Origin: Actinomyces haliotis
Lineage (GTDB): Bacteria; Actinomycetota; Actinomycetes; Actinomycetales; Actinomycetaceae
Reading direction: 5' to 3'
NCBI RefSeq assembly: GCF_015355765.1
Contig: NZ_JACWNA010000004.1
Span: 79,556 to 143,555, forward strand
Length of the DNA: 64,000 nt
The notes under the pieces are model-generated. The model worked only from the letters and a program-made list of their open reading frames with translations, had not been told where the DNA came from and searched no databases. A program made the position numbers and the translations under genes. This document shows, one piece after another, positions 43,581-53,132 of the stretch (within the stretch, counting starts at the first letter, position 1; the number at the start of each line of letters is the position of its first letter).

Positions 43581-46442
43581 TCAGTCCGCGCGGCGCAGCC
43601 GCAGGGAGTTCGTCACCACGATGACGCTGGAGCAGGCCATCGCGCCGCCCGCGATCATCGGGTTGAGGAGACCCAGCGCCGCCAGCGGGATCCCGAGCAC
43701 GTTGTAGATGAAGGCCCAGAAGAGGTTCTGCTTGATGATCCGCAGCGTCTGACGGCTGATCCGGATCGCCGTGACCGCCGCGTCCAGGTCCGCGCGCATG
43801 AGCGTGATGTCCGCCGCCTCGATGGCGACGTCCGTGCCCGAGCCCATGGCGAAGCCGAGGCCCTGTGTGCCCGCCTGCGCCAGCGCCGCGGCGTCGTTGA
43901 CGCCGTCGCCGACCATGCCGACCTCGTGCCCCTGGCCCTGCAGCTCGGCGACGACGTCGCGCTTGTCCCCGGGGAGGACCTCGGCGCGCACGTCCTGCGC
44001 CGGGATCCCGACCTGCTCGGCGACGTGCGCGGCGGCGCGGGCGTTGTCGCCGGTGAGGAGGACGGGGCGGATGCCCATCTCCCGCAGCTGCGCGATCGCG
44101 GCCTTGGAGGACTCGCGGACCGTGTCCCGCACGGCGAGCACGGCGGTGGCGGCGCCGTCGGCGGCGAGCACGACGGCGGTCGCGCCGGTCACCTGGGCCC
44201 GGTCGACGGCGGCGGTGACCGCCTCGGGGACGCTGACGCCCTGCTCGGCGAGCCACGTCGGGCGCCCGACGGCGACCTCGTGGGAGACGCCGTCCAGCTC
44301 GACCCGGCCGGAGACGCCGCGCCCCTCGTGGTTCGAGAAGCCCTCGACGCGCGGGACGCCCGGCAGGGTGTCCTTGGCCGCCATCGCGATGGCGGCCGCG
44401 ACCGGGTGCTCCGAGGCGGACTCGACCGCGCCGGCCAGGGCGAGCGCCTCCTCGCGGCTTCCCGAGACCGGAACGACGTCGTGCTCGACGTCGAGGCTCA
44501 TGCGGCCCTCGGTGATCGTGCCCGTCTTGTCCAGGACGATCGTGTCCAGGGAGCGCGTCGATTCCAGGACCTCGGGGCCCTTGATGACGACGCCCAGCTG
44601 GGCCGCGCGACCCGAACCGACCAGCAGTGCCGTCGGCGTCGCCAGGCCCAGGGCGCAGGGGCAGGCGATGACGAGCACCGCGACGCCCGCCATGAAGGCG
44701 TGCTGCAGCGGGTGGCCGAGCGCCAGCCAGCCGAGGAAGGTGAGGAGAGCCAGGCCGATGACCGTCGGCACGAAGACGCCCGAGATCCGGTCCGCGAGGC
44801 GCTGCACCGGGGCCTTGCCCGCCTGCGCCGCCGTCACCATCTTGCCGATCCGGGCCAGGGTGGTGCCCTCGCCGACGCGCGTCGCACGCACCAGCAGCGA
44901 GCCCGAGGTGTTGACCGTCGCGCCCGTGACCTCGTCGCCCACGGCGACGTCCACCGGCACCGACTCGCCCGTCAGCATCGAGGCGTCCACGGCCGAGCGG
45001 CCCTCGATGACGACGCCGTCCGTCGCGATCTTCTCGCCCGGGCGCACCGAGAACAGGTCCCCGGCGCGCAGCTCGTCCACCGGGACGGTGCGCTCCGTGC
45101 GGACCGCGTCGGCGCGCGGGGCGCCCTCGTCGTCCAGGACGTCGACGGCGTCCGTCGAGCCCGACGGCGACGTCAGGGTCACGACCGTGACCTCCTTCGC
45201 GCCCAGCTCCAGGAGGGCGCGCAGCGCGTCACCGGAGCGGTACTTGGCGCGCGCCTCCGCGAAGCGGCCGGCGAGGAGGAAGGTGGTCACCCAGGCCGCC
45301 GACTCGAAGTACATGTGGGCCATGTGTCCCGAGCTGCGCGGCATGAGCTCCATCGTCATGCGCATGCCGAGCTCGCCCGCACCGCCCCAGATGAGGGCCC
45401 ACAGGCTCCAGCCGGTCGCCGCGATGACACCCATCGACACGAGCGTGTCCATGGTGAAGGCGCCGTGCTTGATCGCGCCCCACGCCGCCTTGTGGAAGGG
45501 CCACGCGCCCCAGGTCGCCACCGGTAGGGCCATCGCCGCGACCGCCCACTGCCAGCCGTAGAACTGCAGGGCCGGTGCCATGGAGATGACCATGACCGGG
45601 ACCGAGAGGATGAGGGACACGATGAGACGCCGCTTGAGGTCGGCGGCACGAGCGATCTGCGACTCGCCGATCCGGGGAGCGGGCTTGGCCTTGTGGCGGG
45701 AGGGGGCGGCGGGGGCCGTAGCTCGGCTACCACCCGCCTCACCTTCAGCGGGGCTCCCAGCCCCGCCCTGTGCTGCCGCGGCGGCGTCGGCCTCAGAGCT
45801 TCCGGCGGCGGTCGGGTCGGCGAGCACGGCCGCGCCCTCGGAAGCGGAGGAAGAGGAAGAGCCTGTGACCGTGGCGGAGTAGCCGGCTCGGGCTACTGCT
45901 CCGAGGAGGTCGTCGTCGGAGACGGAGGCGGGGGCCGTGACGCGGGCCGACTCGGTGGCGAGGTTGACGGAGGCGTCGACGCCGTCGAGCTTGTTGAGCT
46001 TCTTCTCGACGCGCGCCACGCACGACGCGCAGGTCATGCCCTGGACGGAGAGATCGACGACCCGCTCGCCCGTCGCGTCGGCGACACCGAAGGAGGCGAT
46101 GCCCGGCTCGCTCGGCGCGGCGCCCCGGTCAGTCCGGCCCGCCTGGGCCGGTGCGGCCTGTCCCAGCTCGTCGCGGCCCGTGACCTGCGCGGTGTAGCCG
46201 GCGCGGGCGACGGCGCCGACGAGCTCGTCGTCGGTGACGTCCCTCGTCAGGGTCACGTGCGCGGACTCGGTGGCGAGGTTGACGGAGGCGTCGACGCCGT
46301 CGAGCTTGTTGAGCTTCTTCTCGACGCGCGCCACGCACGACGCGCAGGTCATGCCGCCGACGGCGAGGTCGACGGTCGCAACCGGTGCGTCGCCCGTGGC
46401 GTCGAGCGTGCCAGTGAGGGGGGAGCCTGTGGGCTGGCTCAT
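43581..46442 (-). CDS. copA: Copper-exporting P1B-type ATPase
   Basis: Cu+ efflux pump of 953 aa in the inner membrane. Two N-terminal heavy-metal-associated domains each carry GMTCASC (near residues 30 and 135). TGES-type MLTGESVP is near 489, the metal-binding CPC in VIACPCALG near 597, the phosphorylated DKTGT near 640, SEHPVAAAI near 680 and [10 protein letters not shown] near 849. Everything needed for activity is present. The two HMA domains contain a 92-bp identical stretch. A linker of about 70 residues rich in Ala/Ser separates HMA2 from the first TM. It follows csoR and copZ on the same strand. Confidence 0.97.
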   Translation of the reverse strand: MSQPTGSPLTGTLDATGDAPVATVDLAVGGMTCASCVARVEKKLNKLDGVDASVNLATESAHVTLTRDVTDDELVGAVARAGYTAQVTGRDELGQAAPAQAGRTDRGAAPSEPGIASFGVADATGERVVDLSVQGMTCASCVARVEKKLNKLDGVDASVNLATESARVTAPASVSDDDLLGAVARAGYSATVTGSSSSSASEGAAVLADPTAAGSSEADAAAAAQGGAGSPAEGEAGGSRATAPAAPSRHKAKPAPRIGESQIARAADLKRRLIVSLILSVPVMVISMAPALQFYGWQWAVAAMALPVATWGAWPFHKAAWGAIKHGAFTMDTLVSMGVIAATGWSLWALIWGGAGELGMRMTMELMPRSSGHMAHMYFESAAWVTTFLLAGRFAEARAKYRSGDALRALLELGAKEVTVVTLTSPSGSTDAVDVLDDEGAPRADAVRTERTVPVDELRAGDLFSVRPGEKIATDGVVIEGRSAVDASMLTGESVPVDVAVGDEVTGATVNTSGSLLVRATRVGEGTTLARIGKMVTAAQAGKAPVQRLADRISGVFVPTVIGLALLTFLGWLALGHPLQHAFMAGVAVLVIACPCALGLATPTALLVGSGRAAQLGVVIKGPEVLESTRSLDTIVLDKTGTITEGRMSLDVEHDVVPVSGSREEALALAGAVESASEHPVAAAIAMAAKDTLPGVPRVEGFSNHEGRGVSGRVELDGVSHEVAVGRPTWLAEQGVSVPEAVTAAVDRAQVTGATAVVLAADGAATAVLAVRDTVRESSKAAIAQLREMGIRPVLLTGDNARAAAHVAEQVGIPAQDVRAEVLPGDKRDVVAELQGQGHEVGMVGDGVNDAAALAQAGTQGLGFAMGSGTDVAIEAADITLMRADLDAAVTAIRISRQTLRIIKQNLFWAFIYNVLGIPLAALGLLNPMIAGGAMACSSVIVVTNSLRLRRAD
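45949..46355. repeat. 92-bp perfect direct repeat within the copA HMA domains
   Basis: Bases 45949-46040 and 46264-46355 are identical, 315 bp apart, and encode the same [20 protein letters not shown] core of HMA1 and HMA2. Flanking HMA codons differ at many sites. This indicates recent intragenic duplication or gene conversion and makes the 315-bp segment prone to deletion or expansion. Confidence 0.93.
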
Positions 46443-46602
46443 GGATGGATCAGACTCCTGTGATCAGGTGCTGGCTTCTGGATGGGGCGCCGTCGTCCGG
46501 TCCGGCCTGGTTCGGCTGGGGCCGGTGCGGCGGCTCCCGGGGACGACGACGGGCCGGTCGCTCGCAATGCGTGTGCGGTCCGGCCCGTCGTGTGCGACGT
46601 GT

Positions 46603-46675
46603 CGCTGGGAACGTGCCTGCACGCTCGGAACGTGGTTGGTGCGCTCGTTCTCAGAGCGCAGGCACGTTCCCAGCG
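46603..46675. repeat. 73-bp palindromic element between copZ and copA
   Basis: CGCTGGGAACGTGCCTGC (46603-46620) is exactly inverted at 46658-46675, an 18-bp arm. GGAACGTG recurs inside. It starts 17 bp after the copZ stop. The whole 250-bp gap between copZ and copA has no gene. It could attenuate transcription into copA. Confidence 0.8.
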
Positions 46676-46692
46676 GGAGGGCGGTGGGTGCC

Positions 46693-46956
46693 TCAGGCGG
46701 CGTCGCGCTCGATGGCGTCGACGGTGTAGTTGCCGGCCTCGTCGACGGCCTCGGTGAGCTTGGCGTCGTCGAGGACCGTGTCGGAGACGACGGTGGCGAC
46801 GGACTGGCCGCCCTGGTTGAGGACGACGGAGACGTTCTTGACACCCTCGAGGGCCTCGAGCTCCTCGGTGACGTGGGCGACGCAGTGGCCGCAGGTCATG
46901 CCGGAGATCTTGAGGGTGGTGGTGCGGTCGATGCCGTCAGTGGTGAAGTCAGCCAT
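46693..46956 (-). CDS. copZ: Copper chaperone CopZ (HMA domain)
   Basis: Cytosolic metallochaperone of 87 aa, a single HMA fold, passing Cu+ to CopA. The metal motif is GMTCGHC (near residue 19), followed by VxHVTEELEALEGV and the usual hydrophobic core SVATVVSD. The ATG at 46956 is preceded by GGGAG and removes the low-complexity N-terminal extension of the longer frame. It lies between csoR and copA. Confidence 0.94.
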   Translation of the reverse strand: MADFTTDGIDRTTTLKISGMTCGHCVAHVTEELEALEGVKNVSVVLNQGGQSVATVVSDTVLDDAKLTEAVDEAGNYTVDAIERDAA

Positions 46957-47060
46957 GGTGTGCTCCCTGGTTCCGGTGGTGGGTGGTGCGGTGGTGCTGG
47001 CCGAGTCCCCGGCGTCGGGGTGCTCGGTTGGTCGGTGGGGCGGGCGGGTGCCCGGGCCCG

Positions 47061-47342
47061 TCAGGACCTCACGAGTCGGGCGATCGCGTCCGATGCCTCG
47101 CGGATCTTGGCCTGGCCCTCCTCGTCGGAGGACTGCGCGGCGTGGATGACGCAGTGGCTCATGTGGTCCTCGAGGAGGCCGAGGCTCACGGCCTGCAGGG
47201 CCTTGGTGGCGGCGGACACCTGCGTGAGGATGTCGATGCAGTACGTGTCCTCCTCGACCATGCGCTCGATGCCGCGGATCTGCCCCTCGATGCGGCGGAG
47301 CCGCTTGAGGTAGTCCTCCTTGGTCCCGGTGTAGCCGGCCAT
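47061..47342 (-). CDS. csoR: Copper-sensing repressor CsoR
   Basis: Cytosolic helical repressor of 93 aa. The Cu+ ligands form the expected Cys-x(n)-His-x3-Cys pattern: Cys in DTYCIDIL, then His and Cys in HMSHCVIHA. The family's RRIEGQIRGIERMVEED helix is intact. The ATG at 47342 has AGGAGG 6 bp upstream. The promoter directly upstream has a CsoR-type operator in its spacer. It heads csoR-copZ-copA, which it should repress when copper is low. Confidence 0.94.
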   Translation of the reverse strand: MAGYTGTKEDYLKRLRRIEGQIRGIERMVEEDTYCIDILTQVSAATKALQAVSLGLLEDHMSHCVIHAAQSSDEEGQAKIREASDAIARLVRS

Positions 47343-47379
47343 GGTGCCTCCTGCGTCTCGTGCCGTCCTGACGACCATC

Positions 47380-47423
47380 AAGGTACCCGTGGGGGGTAGG
47401 GGTGTCAAGTACCCGAGGGAGTA
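47380..47423 (-). promoter_or_regulatory. csoR promoter with CsoR operator in the -35/-10 spacer
   Basis: On the minus strand TTGACA (47403-47408) and TACCTT (47380-47385) are 17 bp apart. The spacer and -10 hold TACCCCCCACGGGTA (47384-47398), a typical GC-rich CsoR site. A second, similar site TACTCCCTCGGGTA (47410-47423) overlaps the -35 flank. Binding would block the promoter. Confidence 0.78.
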
Positions 47424-47509
47424 CCGAGAGCCGTTGGCGGGGAGCCGGCCCCGTCCCCGCACGCGCCTCGCCCCTGCCCAGCGTCGTCAGCGCGTGCGAT
47501 GCTGGGTGC

Positions 47510-48250
47510 ATGAGCGAGCGCATCCAGTCGCGGCCCGAGTCCGCCCCCGCCTCGGACGACGCGAGCCTCGTCAACGACGCCGGCTGGGCCCCGCTCGGCT
47601 GGACCCCGTCGGACGCCGGCTGGGTCGACGACGCCCCCTTCGGCTCCGTCCTCGGCGACCCGCTCATGGGCTCACCGCTCTTCGACGAGGCCGTCGTCGA
47701 GGAGGAGCGCGCCCGACGGATCGCCTCCTACGGCGTGAGCCCGGACGGTGCCGGTTTCGCAGCTGGTGCCGCGCCGGGCGGCGCACGAGCAGGCGCTGCC
47801 CGTACCGCCTCTGACGACGCCACCGCCCGCCTGCGCGCCGACATGGAACGCCAGCAGGCCGAGCTGCGACATCGGGCCGCCCACCAGCAGGCGCGCTCCG
47901 TGCCGAACCGTGCCCCCGCACGGTCAGTGCATCAGGCGGCTGCAACCCACGGTGCGCCGCACGGTGCCTATCCGGGCGCGGCCCAGGGAAGGCGTCCGGT
48001 CCAGAACCCCTACGCTGCGCCGAGGCAGCCTGCTCAGGTCCGCGCGGGCGCGACCGGCCAGCCGCGAGCAGTCGGCCGCATTCCCTCAGCCCAGGCCGCA
48101 CGGATGCGCCCGGTCAGCCAGGGTGCCTCCCGCGGTCCTCAGGGCAGGGCGGGCACCCGCTCCGGCAGGGCCGGATCCAGCAAGGCAGGCTCCGCGATCG
48201 GGTGGATCGTCATCCTGCTCGTGATCATCGTCAACGTCCTCGGGCACTGA
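47510..48250 (+). CDS. Hypothetical protein with C-terminal membrane anchor
   Basis: Protein of 246 aa that I do not recognise. The N-terminal 75 residues are acidic with two DAGW repeats (NDAGWAPLGW, SDAGWVDDAPF). The middle is Ala/Gln/Arg/Pro-rich and likely disordered (about 80-220), with a helical RADMERQQAELRHRAAHQQ. The last 20 residues, IGWIVILLVIIVNVLG, form one TM segment. The layout suggests a tail-anchored protein. The ATG at 47510 is preferred to the longer frame beginning at 47402, which would overlap the csoR operator region. It is divergent from csoR. It ends 17 bp before a palindromic element. Confidence 0.65.
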   Translation: MSERIQSRPESAPASDDASLVNDAGWAPLGWTPSDAGWVDDAPFGSVLGDPLMGSPLFDEAVVEEERARRIASYGVSPDGAGFAAGAAPGGARAGAARTASDDATARLRADMERQQAELRHRAAHQQARSVPNRAPARSVHQAAATHGAPHGAYPGAAQGRRPVQNPYAAPRQPAQVRAGATGQPRAVGRIPSAQAARMRPVSQGASRGPQGRAGTRSGRAGSSKAGSAIGWIVILLVIIVNVLGH

Positions 48251-48266
48251 CTGCGTCGACCAGACA

Positions 48267-48408
48267 TGGTCAGATCTCGTGACTTCACGGGGTCACGGTC
48301 CTGCGGCATCCGGCATCTGCCCCGCAGACCCGCGAGATTCCAACGGCTCGCGTCCGCGCCCCGGCCGATCCCACGGATGCGGCAGCCAGAAGTGACGAGA
48401 AGTAACCC
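48267..48408. repeat. 142-bp palindromic element, diverged family A
   Basis: Left end TGGTCAGATCTCGTGACTTC; right end AGAAGTGACGAGAAGTAACC, inverted with several mismatches. GAGATTCCAACGGCTC in the centre matches the GAATTCCAACGATC centre at 17392. It lies 17 bp after the hypothetical gene, between convergent genes. It is longer and more decayed than other family A copies. Confidence 0.7.
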
Positions 48409-48430
48409 CGTCTCCCAGGTGAAGTCGCGC

Positions 48431-48468
48431 GTCGGGCCCCGCCACCATCACGGTGACGGGGCCCGACG
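48431..48468. terminator. Hairpin terminator for purB
   Basis: GTCGGGCCCCG and CACC pair with GGTG and CGGGGCCCGAC, each side with one bulged base. It lies 58 bp beyond the purB stop, between converging genes. Confidence 0.75.
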
Positions 48469-48526
48469 ACGTCGTCCGGACTGCGGGGCGCGCGGCTAGG
48501 CGCCCGAGAGCGGAATCAGTCCGTTG

Positions 48527-49969
48527 TCACTTGTCGAGGTGCGCGACGAGCTGCTCGGCGATGCCCGTGTACGTGCCCGGGGTGAGCGCGAGCAGACGCT
48601 CCTCGACCTCCGCCGGCATGCCGAGCCCCTTGATGAAGTCCCGCATGGCCTCCGGGGTCACCTTTTTGCCACGGGTCAGCTCCTTGAGGCGCTCGTACGG
48701 GTCCGCCATGCCGGTCGCCCCGGCCACGGACGCGGCGCGCATCGCCTGCTGGACCGGCTCGCCCAAGACCTCCCAGGTCGCGTCGAGGTCCTCCGCCAGG
48801 CGGTTCCGGTCCACGTCCAGGCCGGCGAGACCCCGGCGGATGTTGTCGATGGCGAGCAGGGAGTGCCCGAAGGCGACGCCGATGTTGCGCTGGGTCGTGG
48901 AGTCCGTGAGGTCGCGCTGCATGCGGGAGGTGACGAGCGTGGCCGCGAGGGTGTCCAGGAGGGAGCAGGAGATCTCGAGGTTCGCCTCGCCGTTCTCGAA
49001 GCGGATCGGGTTGACCTTGTGCGGCATCGTCGAGGAGCCGGTCGAGCCCTGCGCGGAGAGTCGCTGGTGGAAGTAGCCCAGCGAGATGTACGTCCACACG
49101 TCGGTCGCGAGGTTGTGGGCGATCCGGTTGAAGCGGGCGACGTCCGAGTAGAGCTCGGCCTGCCAGTCGTGCGACTCGATCTGCGTGGTGAGCGGGTTCC
49201 AGGTGAGCCCGAGGCCCTCGACGAAGGTGCGGGAGACCTCCTGCCAGTCCGCGCCGGGGACGGAGACGACGTGCGCGCCGTAGGTGCCGGTCGCGCCGTT
49301 GATCTTGCCGAGGTACTCGGCGCGCTCGACCCGCTTGACCTGACGGCCCAGGCGCCAGGCGAGGACAGCCATCTCCTTGCCGAGCGTCGTCGGCGTGGCG
49401 GCCTGGCCGTGCGTGCGCGAGAGCATGGCGGCATCGGCGTTGTCCCGGGCGATGGCGGCGAGGTCCTCGACGAGCCCGCGGGCGGCGGGCAGCCAGACGT
49501 CCTGGACGGCGTCGCGCACGGTGAGGGCGTAGGAGAGGTTGTTGACGTCCTCGGAGGTGCAGAAGATGTGGACGATCTCGTGGACGGTCGGCAGGACGGT
49601 GGCACCGCCGTCGGTGCCGGTGACACCCGCGTCCGCGGCGGCGTCGAGGCGGCGCTTGAGGAGGTACTCGACGGCCTTGACGTCGTGCCTGGTGACGGTC
49701 TCGATCTCGGCCAGCTCAGCGATCTCGTCGGCTCCGAAGGACTCGACGACGCCGCGCAGGTAGGACCTCTCGGCGTCGGAGAGCGTGGGGGCGCCCGGCA
49801 GGACGCCGTCGTCGGTGAGGTGGACGAGCCACTCGACCTCGACCGTGAGGCGGGCCCGGTTGAGGGCGGCCTCTGAGAGGTAGTTCGTGAGGGGGGCTGC
49901 GACGGAGCGGTACCGCCCGTCCAGGGGACCCAGGGCGATGGCGGGCGTGACGGTGGAGAGGTCGACCAT
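48527..49969 (-). CDS. purB: Adenylosuccinate lyase
   Basis: Cytosolic purine biosynthesis enzyme of 480 aa that splits SAICAR and adenylosuccinate, releasing fumarate. DGRYRSVAAPLTNYLSEAAL at the N-terminus (key part DGRY), SRTHGQAATPTTLGKE and the fumarase/ASL signature GSSTMPHKVNP near residue 313 are present. It belongs to the longer E. coli-like PurB group. The frame runs on to 50245 through tandem-repeat DNA, but the ATG at 49969 gives the conserved start. Transcribed alone as far as can be seen. Confidence 0.96.
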   Translation of the reverse strand: MVDLSTVTPAIALGPLDGRYRSVAAPLTNYLSEAALNRARLTVEVEWLVHLTDDGVLPGAPTLSDAERSYLRGVVESFGADEIAELAEIETVTRHDVKAVEYLLKRRLDAAADAGVTGTDGGATVLPTVHEIVHIFCTSEDVNNLSYALTVRDAVQDVWLPAARGLVEDLAAIARDNADAAMLSRTHGQAATPTTLGKEMAVLAWRLGRQVKRVERAEYLGKINGATGTYGAHVVSVPGADWQEVSRTFVEGLGLTWNPLTTQIESHDWQAELYSDVARFNRIAHNLATDVWTYISLGYFHQRLSAQGSTGSSTMPHKVNPIRFENGEANLEISCSLLDTLAATLVTSRMQRDLTDSTTQRNIGVAFGHSLLAIDNIRRGLAGLDVDRNRLAEDLDATWEVLGEPVQQAMRAASVAGATGMADPYERLKELTRGKKVTPEAMRDFIKGLGMPAEVEERLLALTPGTYTGIAEQLVAHLDK

Positions 49970-50008
49970 GACGCCGATTGTGCCAGGCGGGCGCCGACGG
50001 GTGGAGGA

Positions 50009-50088
50009 GCGCCCGGATGCGGGAGGGCGCCCGGATGCGGGAGGGCGCCCGGATGCGGGAGGGCGCCCGGATGCGGGAGGGCGCCCGG
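50009..50088. repeat. 18-bp tandem repeat, four copies plus a partial
   Basis: The unit GCGCCCGGATGCGGGAGG is repeated four times without change from 50009 to 50080, followed by 8 bases of a fifth. It lies 40 bp upstream of the purB start in its leader. As 18 is a multiple of 3, all six frames stay open and give repeated hexapeptides, which explains the apparent ORFs here; none looks like a gene. The region 50089-50301 otherwise holds nothing I can identify. Confidence 0.95.
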
Positions 50089-50301
50089 GCGCGGCGCCTC
50101 CCCGACGGCCGGGGCACGGGCGGACGGGGCTCGGGTCGTCTCGTCGACGTCCCGGGACGTCGGGCCAGGGGCTGCGACGGGCCGGGCCGAGGACCTCGGT
50201 GGGGAAGGGCGATCCCTTCCGGCACCTGAGGGCCTCGGCCCGCAACCGGTCAACTGGCCTCGGGACTGGGCCTCACCGGTGAGACGTCGCCCGCGGGCGG
50301 G

Positions 50302-51495
50302 TCAGCCCTTGATCATGCCGTGGGGGTCGATGATGTACTTCACGTCGGAGCCCTTGTCGAAGTCGGCGTAGGCCTCCGGCGCCTCCTCGAGGCTGATCAC
50401 CTTCGGGTTCAGCATCTCGCGCAGGTAGGGCATGCGGTCCCACAGGATCGCCATCATCAGCTGGCGGTTGTAGCGCATGATCGGCGCCTGGCCGCCGGTG
50501 ATGTGCGGGGACTTGATCCACGCCTGGCCGAAGTCGAGCGCGAAGGTCCCCTCCTGGGCCTCCTTGGACTTGGCCAGCGGGTCGGGGCCGTAGACGCCGA
50601 TGATGCCGGTGGCGCCGCCCGCGCGCGTGACGTCGAGGACCTGGTTGATGGCGGCGGCCGGGTCCATCGTCCCCGAGTCCTTGCCCAGGCCGTGGGCCTC
50701 GGAGCCGACGTAGTCCACGGCGGCGTCGACCATCGGCTCGCCGAGGATCTGCTCGATCTGGTCGGTCAGCGGGACGTCCTGGTTGAGGTCGATCGTCTCG
50801 CAGCCGGCCTTGCGGACCAGGTCGAGGCGCTTGGTGTCGTGGTCGCCGACGATGATGCACGAGGCGCCCATGAGGCGGGCGGCCGCCGCACCGCAGCGGC
50901 CCACGGGACCGGCACCCGCCAGGTAGACCGTGGAGCCGGGGCGGACGCCGGCCTCGACGAGGCCGTGGAAGGCGGTCGGCAGGATGTCGGAGAGCACGGC
51001 CAGGTCGAGGATCTTGTCCATCGCCTGGTCGCGGTCGGGGAAGCGCAGCAGCTGGAAGTCGGCGTACGGCACGAACAGGTAGTCGGCCTGCCCGCCCTGG
51101 AAGTCGCCCAGGTTGAAGCCGTAGGCGGCGCAGGCCTTCTCCGGGTTGGCCGTCTCGCACACCTCGGTGCGCCCGGCGCGGCAGTTGCGGCAGCGCCCGC
51201 AGGCGACGTTGAACGGGACGGAGACGATGTCGCCCTCGTGGATGAACTCGACGTCGCTGCCGACCTCGACGACCTGGCCGGTCATCTCGTGGCCCATGAC
51301 CATGCCGTCCGGGACGGGGAAGGAGCCGCGGTAGATGTGCAGGTCGCTGCCGCAGATGTTCGTCGCGATGATCTTGAGGATGACGCCGTGCGGAGCCTTG
51401 CGGCCGTCGGGCATCTCCAGCTTCGGGAAGTCGAGGGTGTCGACCTTCATGTTGCCGGTGCCGTGGAAGACGACGGCGCGGTTCTGAGTGCTCAT
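50302..51495 (-). CDS. fdhA: Zinc-dependent dehydrogenase, glutathione-independent formaldehyde dehydrogenase type
   Basis: NAD-linked medium-chain dehydrogenase of 397 aa. Catalytic zinc ligands are in ICGSDLHIYRG and GHEM, structural zinc cysteines in CGRCRNCRAGRTEVC. The NAD-binding GAGPVGRCGAAAARLMGA and the long insertions DYVGSEAHGLGKDSG and PHITGGQAPIMRYNRQL are those of the P. putida-type formaldehyde dehydrogenase, which needs no glutathione. Family length is about 398. The ATG at 51495 has AGGAGC upstream. Likely role is aldehyde detoxification; other aldehydes or dismutation are possible. The symbol follows the family and the in vivo substrate is unproven. Confidence 0.85.
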   Translation of the reverse strand: MSTQNRAVVFHGTGNMKVDTLDFPKLEMPDGRKAPHGVILKIIATNICGSDLHIYRGSFPVPDGMVMGHEMTGQVVEVGSDVEFIHEGDIVSVPFNVACGRCRNCRAGRTEVCETANPEKACAAYGFNLGDFQGGQADYLFVPYADFQLLRFPDRDQAMDKILDLAVLSDILPTAFHGLVEAGVRPGSTVYLAGAGPVGRCGAAAARLMGASCIIVGDHDTKRLDLVRKAGCETIDLNQDVPLTDQIEQILGEPMVDAAVDYVGSEAHGLGKDSGTMDPAAAINQVLDVTRAGGATGIIGVYGPDPLAKSKEAQEGTFALDFGQAWIKSPHITGGQAPIMRYNRQLMMAILWDRMPYLREMLNPKVISLEEAPEAYADFDKGSDVKYIIDPHGMIKG

Positions 51496-51746
51496 GGTGC
51501 GCTCCTGACGTAGGGGTGGGCGCACGACCGGCTATCCGAGATCGCCCACGATGTTTCGATAACCTCTTCGGAGTATGGGCGCGTGAGGCGGCCCCTGTCC
51601 ACCGCTGAGGCGAGCCGCGCCATGAATCCGCTCCGCGGGAAAGTCTTTGACTCTCCCCGGGCCTTTCCTGGCAGCGCACGCCCTGCCCGGTCCGGTCTGG
51701 TCCTGCCCTGCCCGTGGCAGGGAGGGGCCCGGGGCGGGTGGTGGTC

Positions 51747-53069
51747 TCAGAGCATCGGGTCCCAGTGCGGGAGGATGACGGCCTCGGCGTTCAGGGCCGC
51801 GCGGACCTCCTCGGGCAGGCGGTCCTTGCGGACGACGACCTCGTACACGTACTCGTCGAACCACGAGTCGTTCATCGTGTTGAACCCCTTCTGGCCGAAC
51901 TTGTCGCCCCAGGAGTTCTCCACCCGCCAGCGCCGCGGCTCGCCGTCGACGAGGTCCACGCCGGTGAGGCACATGGCGTGCGTGAGCATCGACTCGCGCG
52001 ACTCCATCCGCTCCGCCTTCGTCATGGACAGGTCGACGCCGTACAGGCCCTCGTAGTCGTGGAGCGCGGCGTCCCAGATCCCCGCCTCGCGGTCGCGCTG
52101 CTTGGCGACGTCGCAGGCGAACCACACGGGCTCGCCGTCCTGGATGGCGCTGATCGCCGCGGCCTTGAGGACCTCGAGCTCGGCGGTGACGTGCTCCTGG
52201 GTGGGCTGCTCGACCATGAAGTCGGTGCGGTCGATGCCGTACCTGGTGTTGATCTTGATGGACTTGCGCGGGTCGTGGGCGACGACGACGAAGTCCTCCA
52301 GGCCGTGCACGTAGCGGTCGCGGAACTCGACGGGCGTCAGCTCGCCGACACGGTGGAACTCCTTCTCCTTGTCCCGGTACTGGAAGACGAAGGAGGTCGG
52401 CGGCACGCCCAGGTGGATGGTGAGGAGGCGGTGGACGTCGGTGAGGGCGGCCTCGCGGGCGGCGGCGACGGCGTCGTCGTCTCCGGCCTTCACGGCGGCG
52501 CGGACCCGCAGGCCAGCACGGCGCAGGACGGTGGCGAGGTGGTTGTTCATGGCGTCGCTGTTGGCCGCCGACTCCGTGTCCGGCATGGCGTCCTTGGGGA
52601 CGAGGCCGTACTTGCCGATGAGGAAGGCGACCTCGGGCCAGTAGCCGCCGTCGCCGGTGGGCGCGTCGAAGTCGTCGGAGACGTTGCGCTCGTAGAGGTC
52701 GAGCCGGGCGCGGGCGTCGCGCTCGGCGCGCTCGAGGAAGCCGTTGGCCTTCTCCAGCTTGTCGTAGAAGTAGATGAAGTTCTCGGACAGCTCGAGGGAG
52801 TCGACGCCCAGCTCCTTGATCATCGTGGCGCGCAGCATGTTGAGACCAGCGAAGGCCCAGCAGCGGCCGGAGTGCTTCTGGTCGGTGATCGAGGCGTCGG
52901 GGATGAGGTCGGAGACCGTGGTGTCGATGGAGGTGACGACGCGGCGGTCCAGGCTCAGCTTCTCGACGCTCGTGGTGGCGACGGCGTTGCCGGCGACGCG
53001 GGCGGCGGCGTCGGAGAGGACGGCCGCGTTGCGCTGCGCGGCCCAGGAGGTGGAGACGGGAGTGGTCAT
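51747..53069 (-). CDS. pepC: Aminopeptidase C / bleomycin hydrolase-like cysteine peptidase
   Basis: Cytosolic C1B papain-like aminopeptidase of 440 aa. The catalytic triad is complete: Gln64 and Cys70 in [15 protein letters not shown], His near residue 366 in LTHAMCLTG, and Asn near 388 in [11 protein letters not shown]. The C-terminal arm, which sits in the active site and sets aminopeptidase specificity, ends in HWDPML. Members form hexamers. ATG start at 53069. It is divergent from an ABC exporter; the 169-bp gap holds a long hairpin. The 220 bp between this gene and fdhA show no gene. Confidence 0.94.
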   Translation of the reverse strand: MTTPVSTSWAAQRNAAVLSDAAARVAGNAVATTSVEKLSLDRRVVTSIDTTVSDLIPDASITDQKHSGRCWAFAGLNMLRATMIKELGVDSLELSENFIYFYDKLEKANGFLERAERDARARLDLYERNVSDDFDAPTGDGGYWPEVAFLIGKYGLVPKDAMPDTESAANSDAMNNHLATVLRRAGLRVRAAVKAGDDDAVAAAREAALTDVHRLLTIHLGVPPTSFVFQYRDKEKEFHRVGELTPVEFRDRYVHGLEDFVVVAHDPRKSIKINTRYGIDRTDFMVEQPTQEHVTAELEVLKAAAISAIQDGEPVWFACDVAKQRDREAGIWDAALHDYEGLYGVDLSMTKAERMESRESMLTHAMCLTGVDLVDGEPRRWRVENSWGDKFGQKGFNTMNDSWFDEYVYEVVVRKDRLPEEVRAALNAEAVILPHWDPML

Positions 53070-53132
53070 GGGGCTGAGGGTAGCGCCGGGGTGTGACGGT
53101 TCCGGCCCCGCGTTTCGACCCGCCCGCGCCCC

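Noticed and set aside
43303..44256. Extension of the flippase-like protein into a 1285-aa frame
   Set aside because: The extra residues are antisense to copA and cross a palindromic element; the ATG at 43302 fits the domain layout.
50009..50088. CRISPR array
   Set aside because: Units are contiguous 18-mers with no spacers.
49978..50229. Small ORF with repeated ARMREG units on the plus strand
   Set aside because: Product of the 18-bp tandem repeat; every frame gives a hexapeptide repeat and no start site is convincing.
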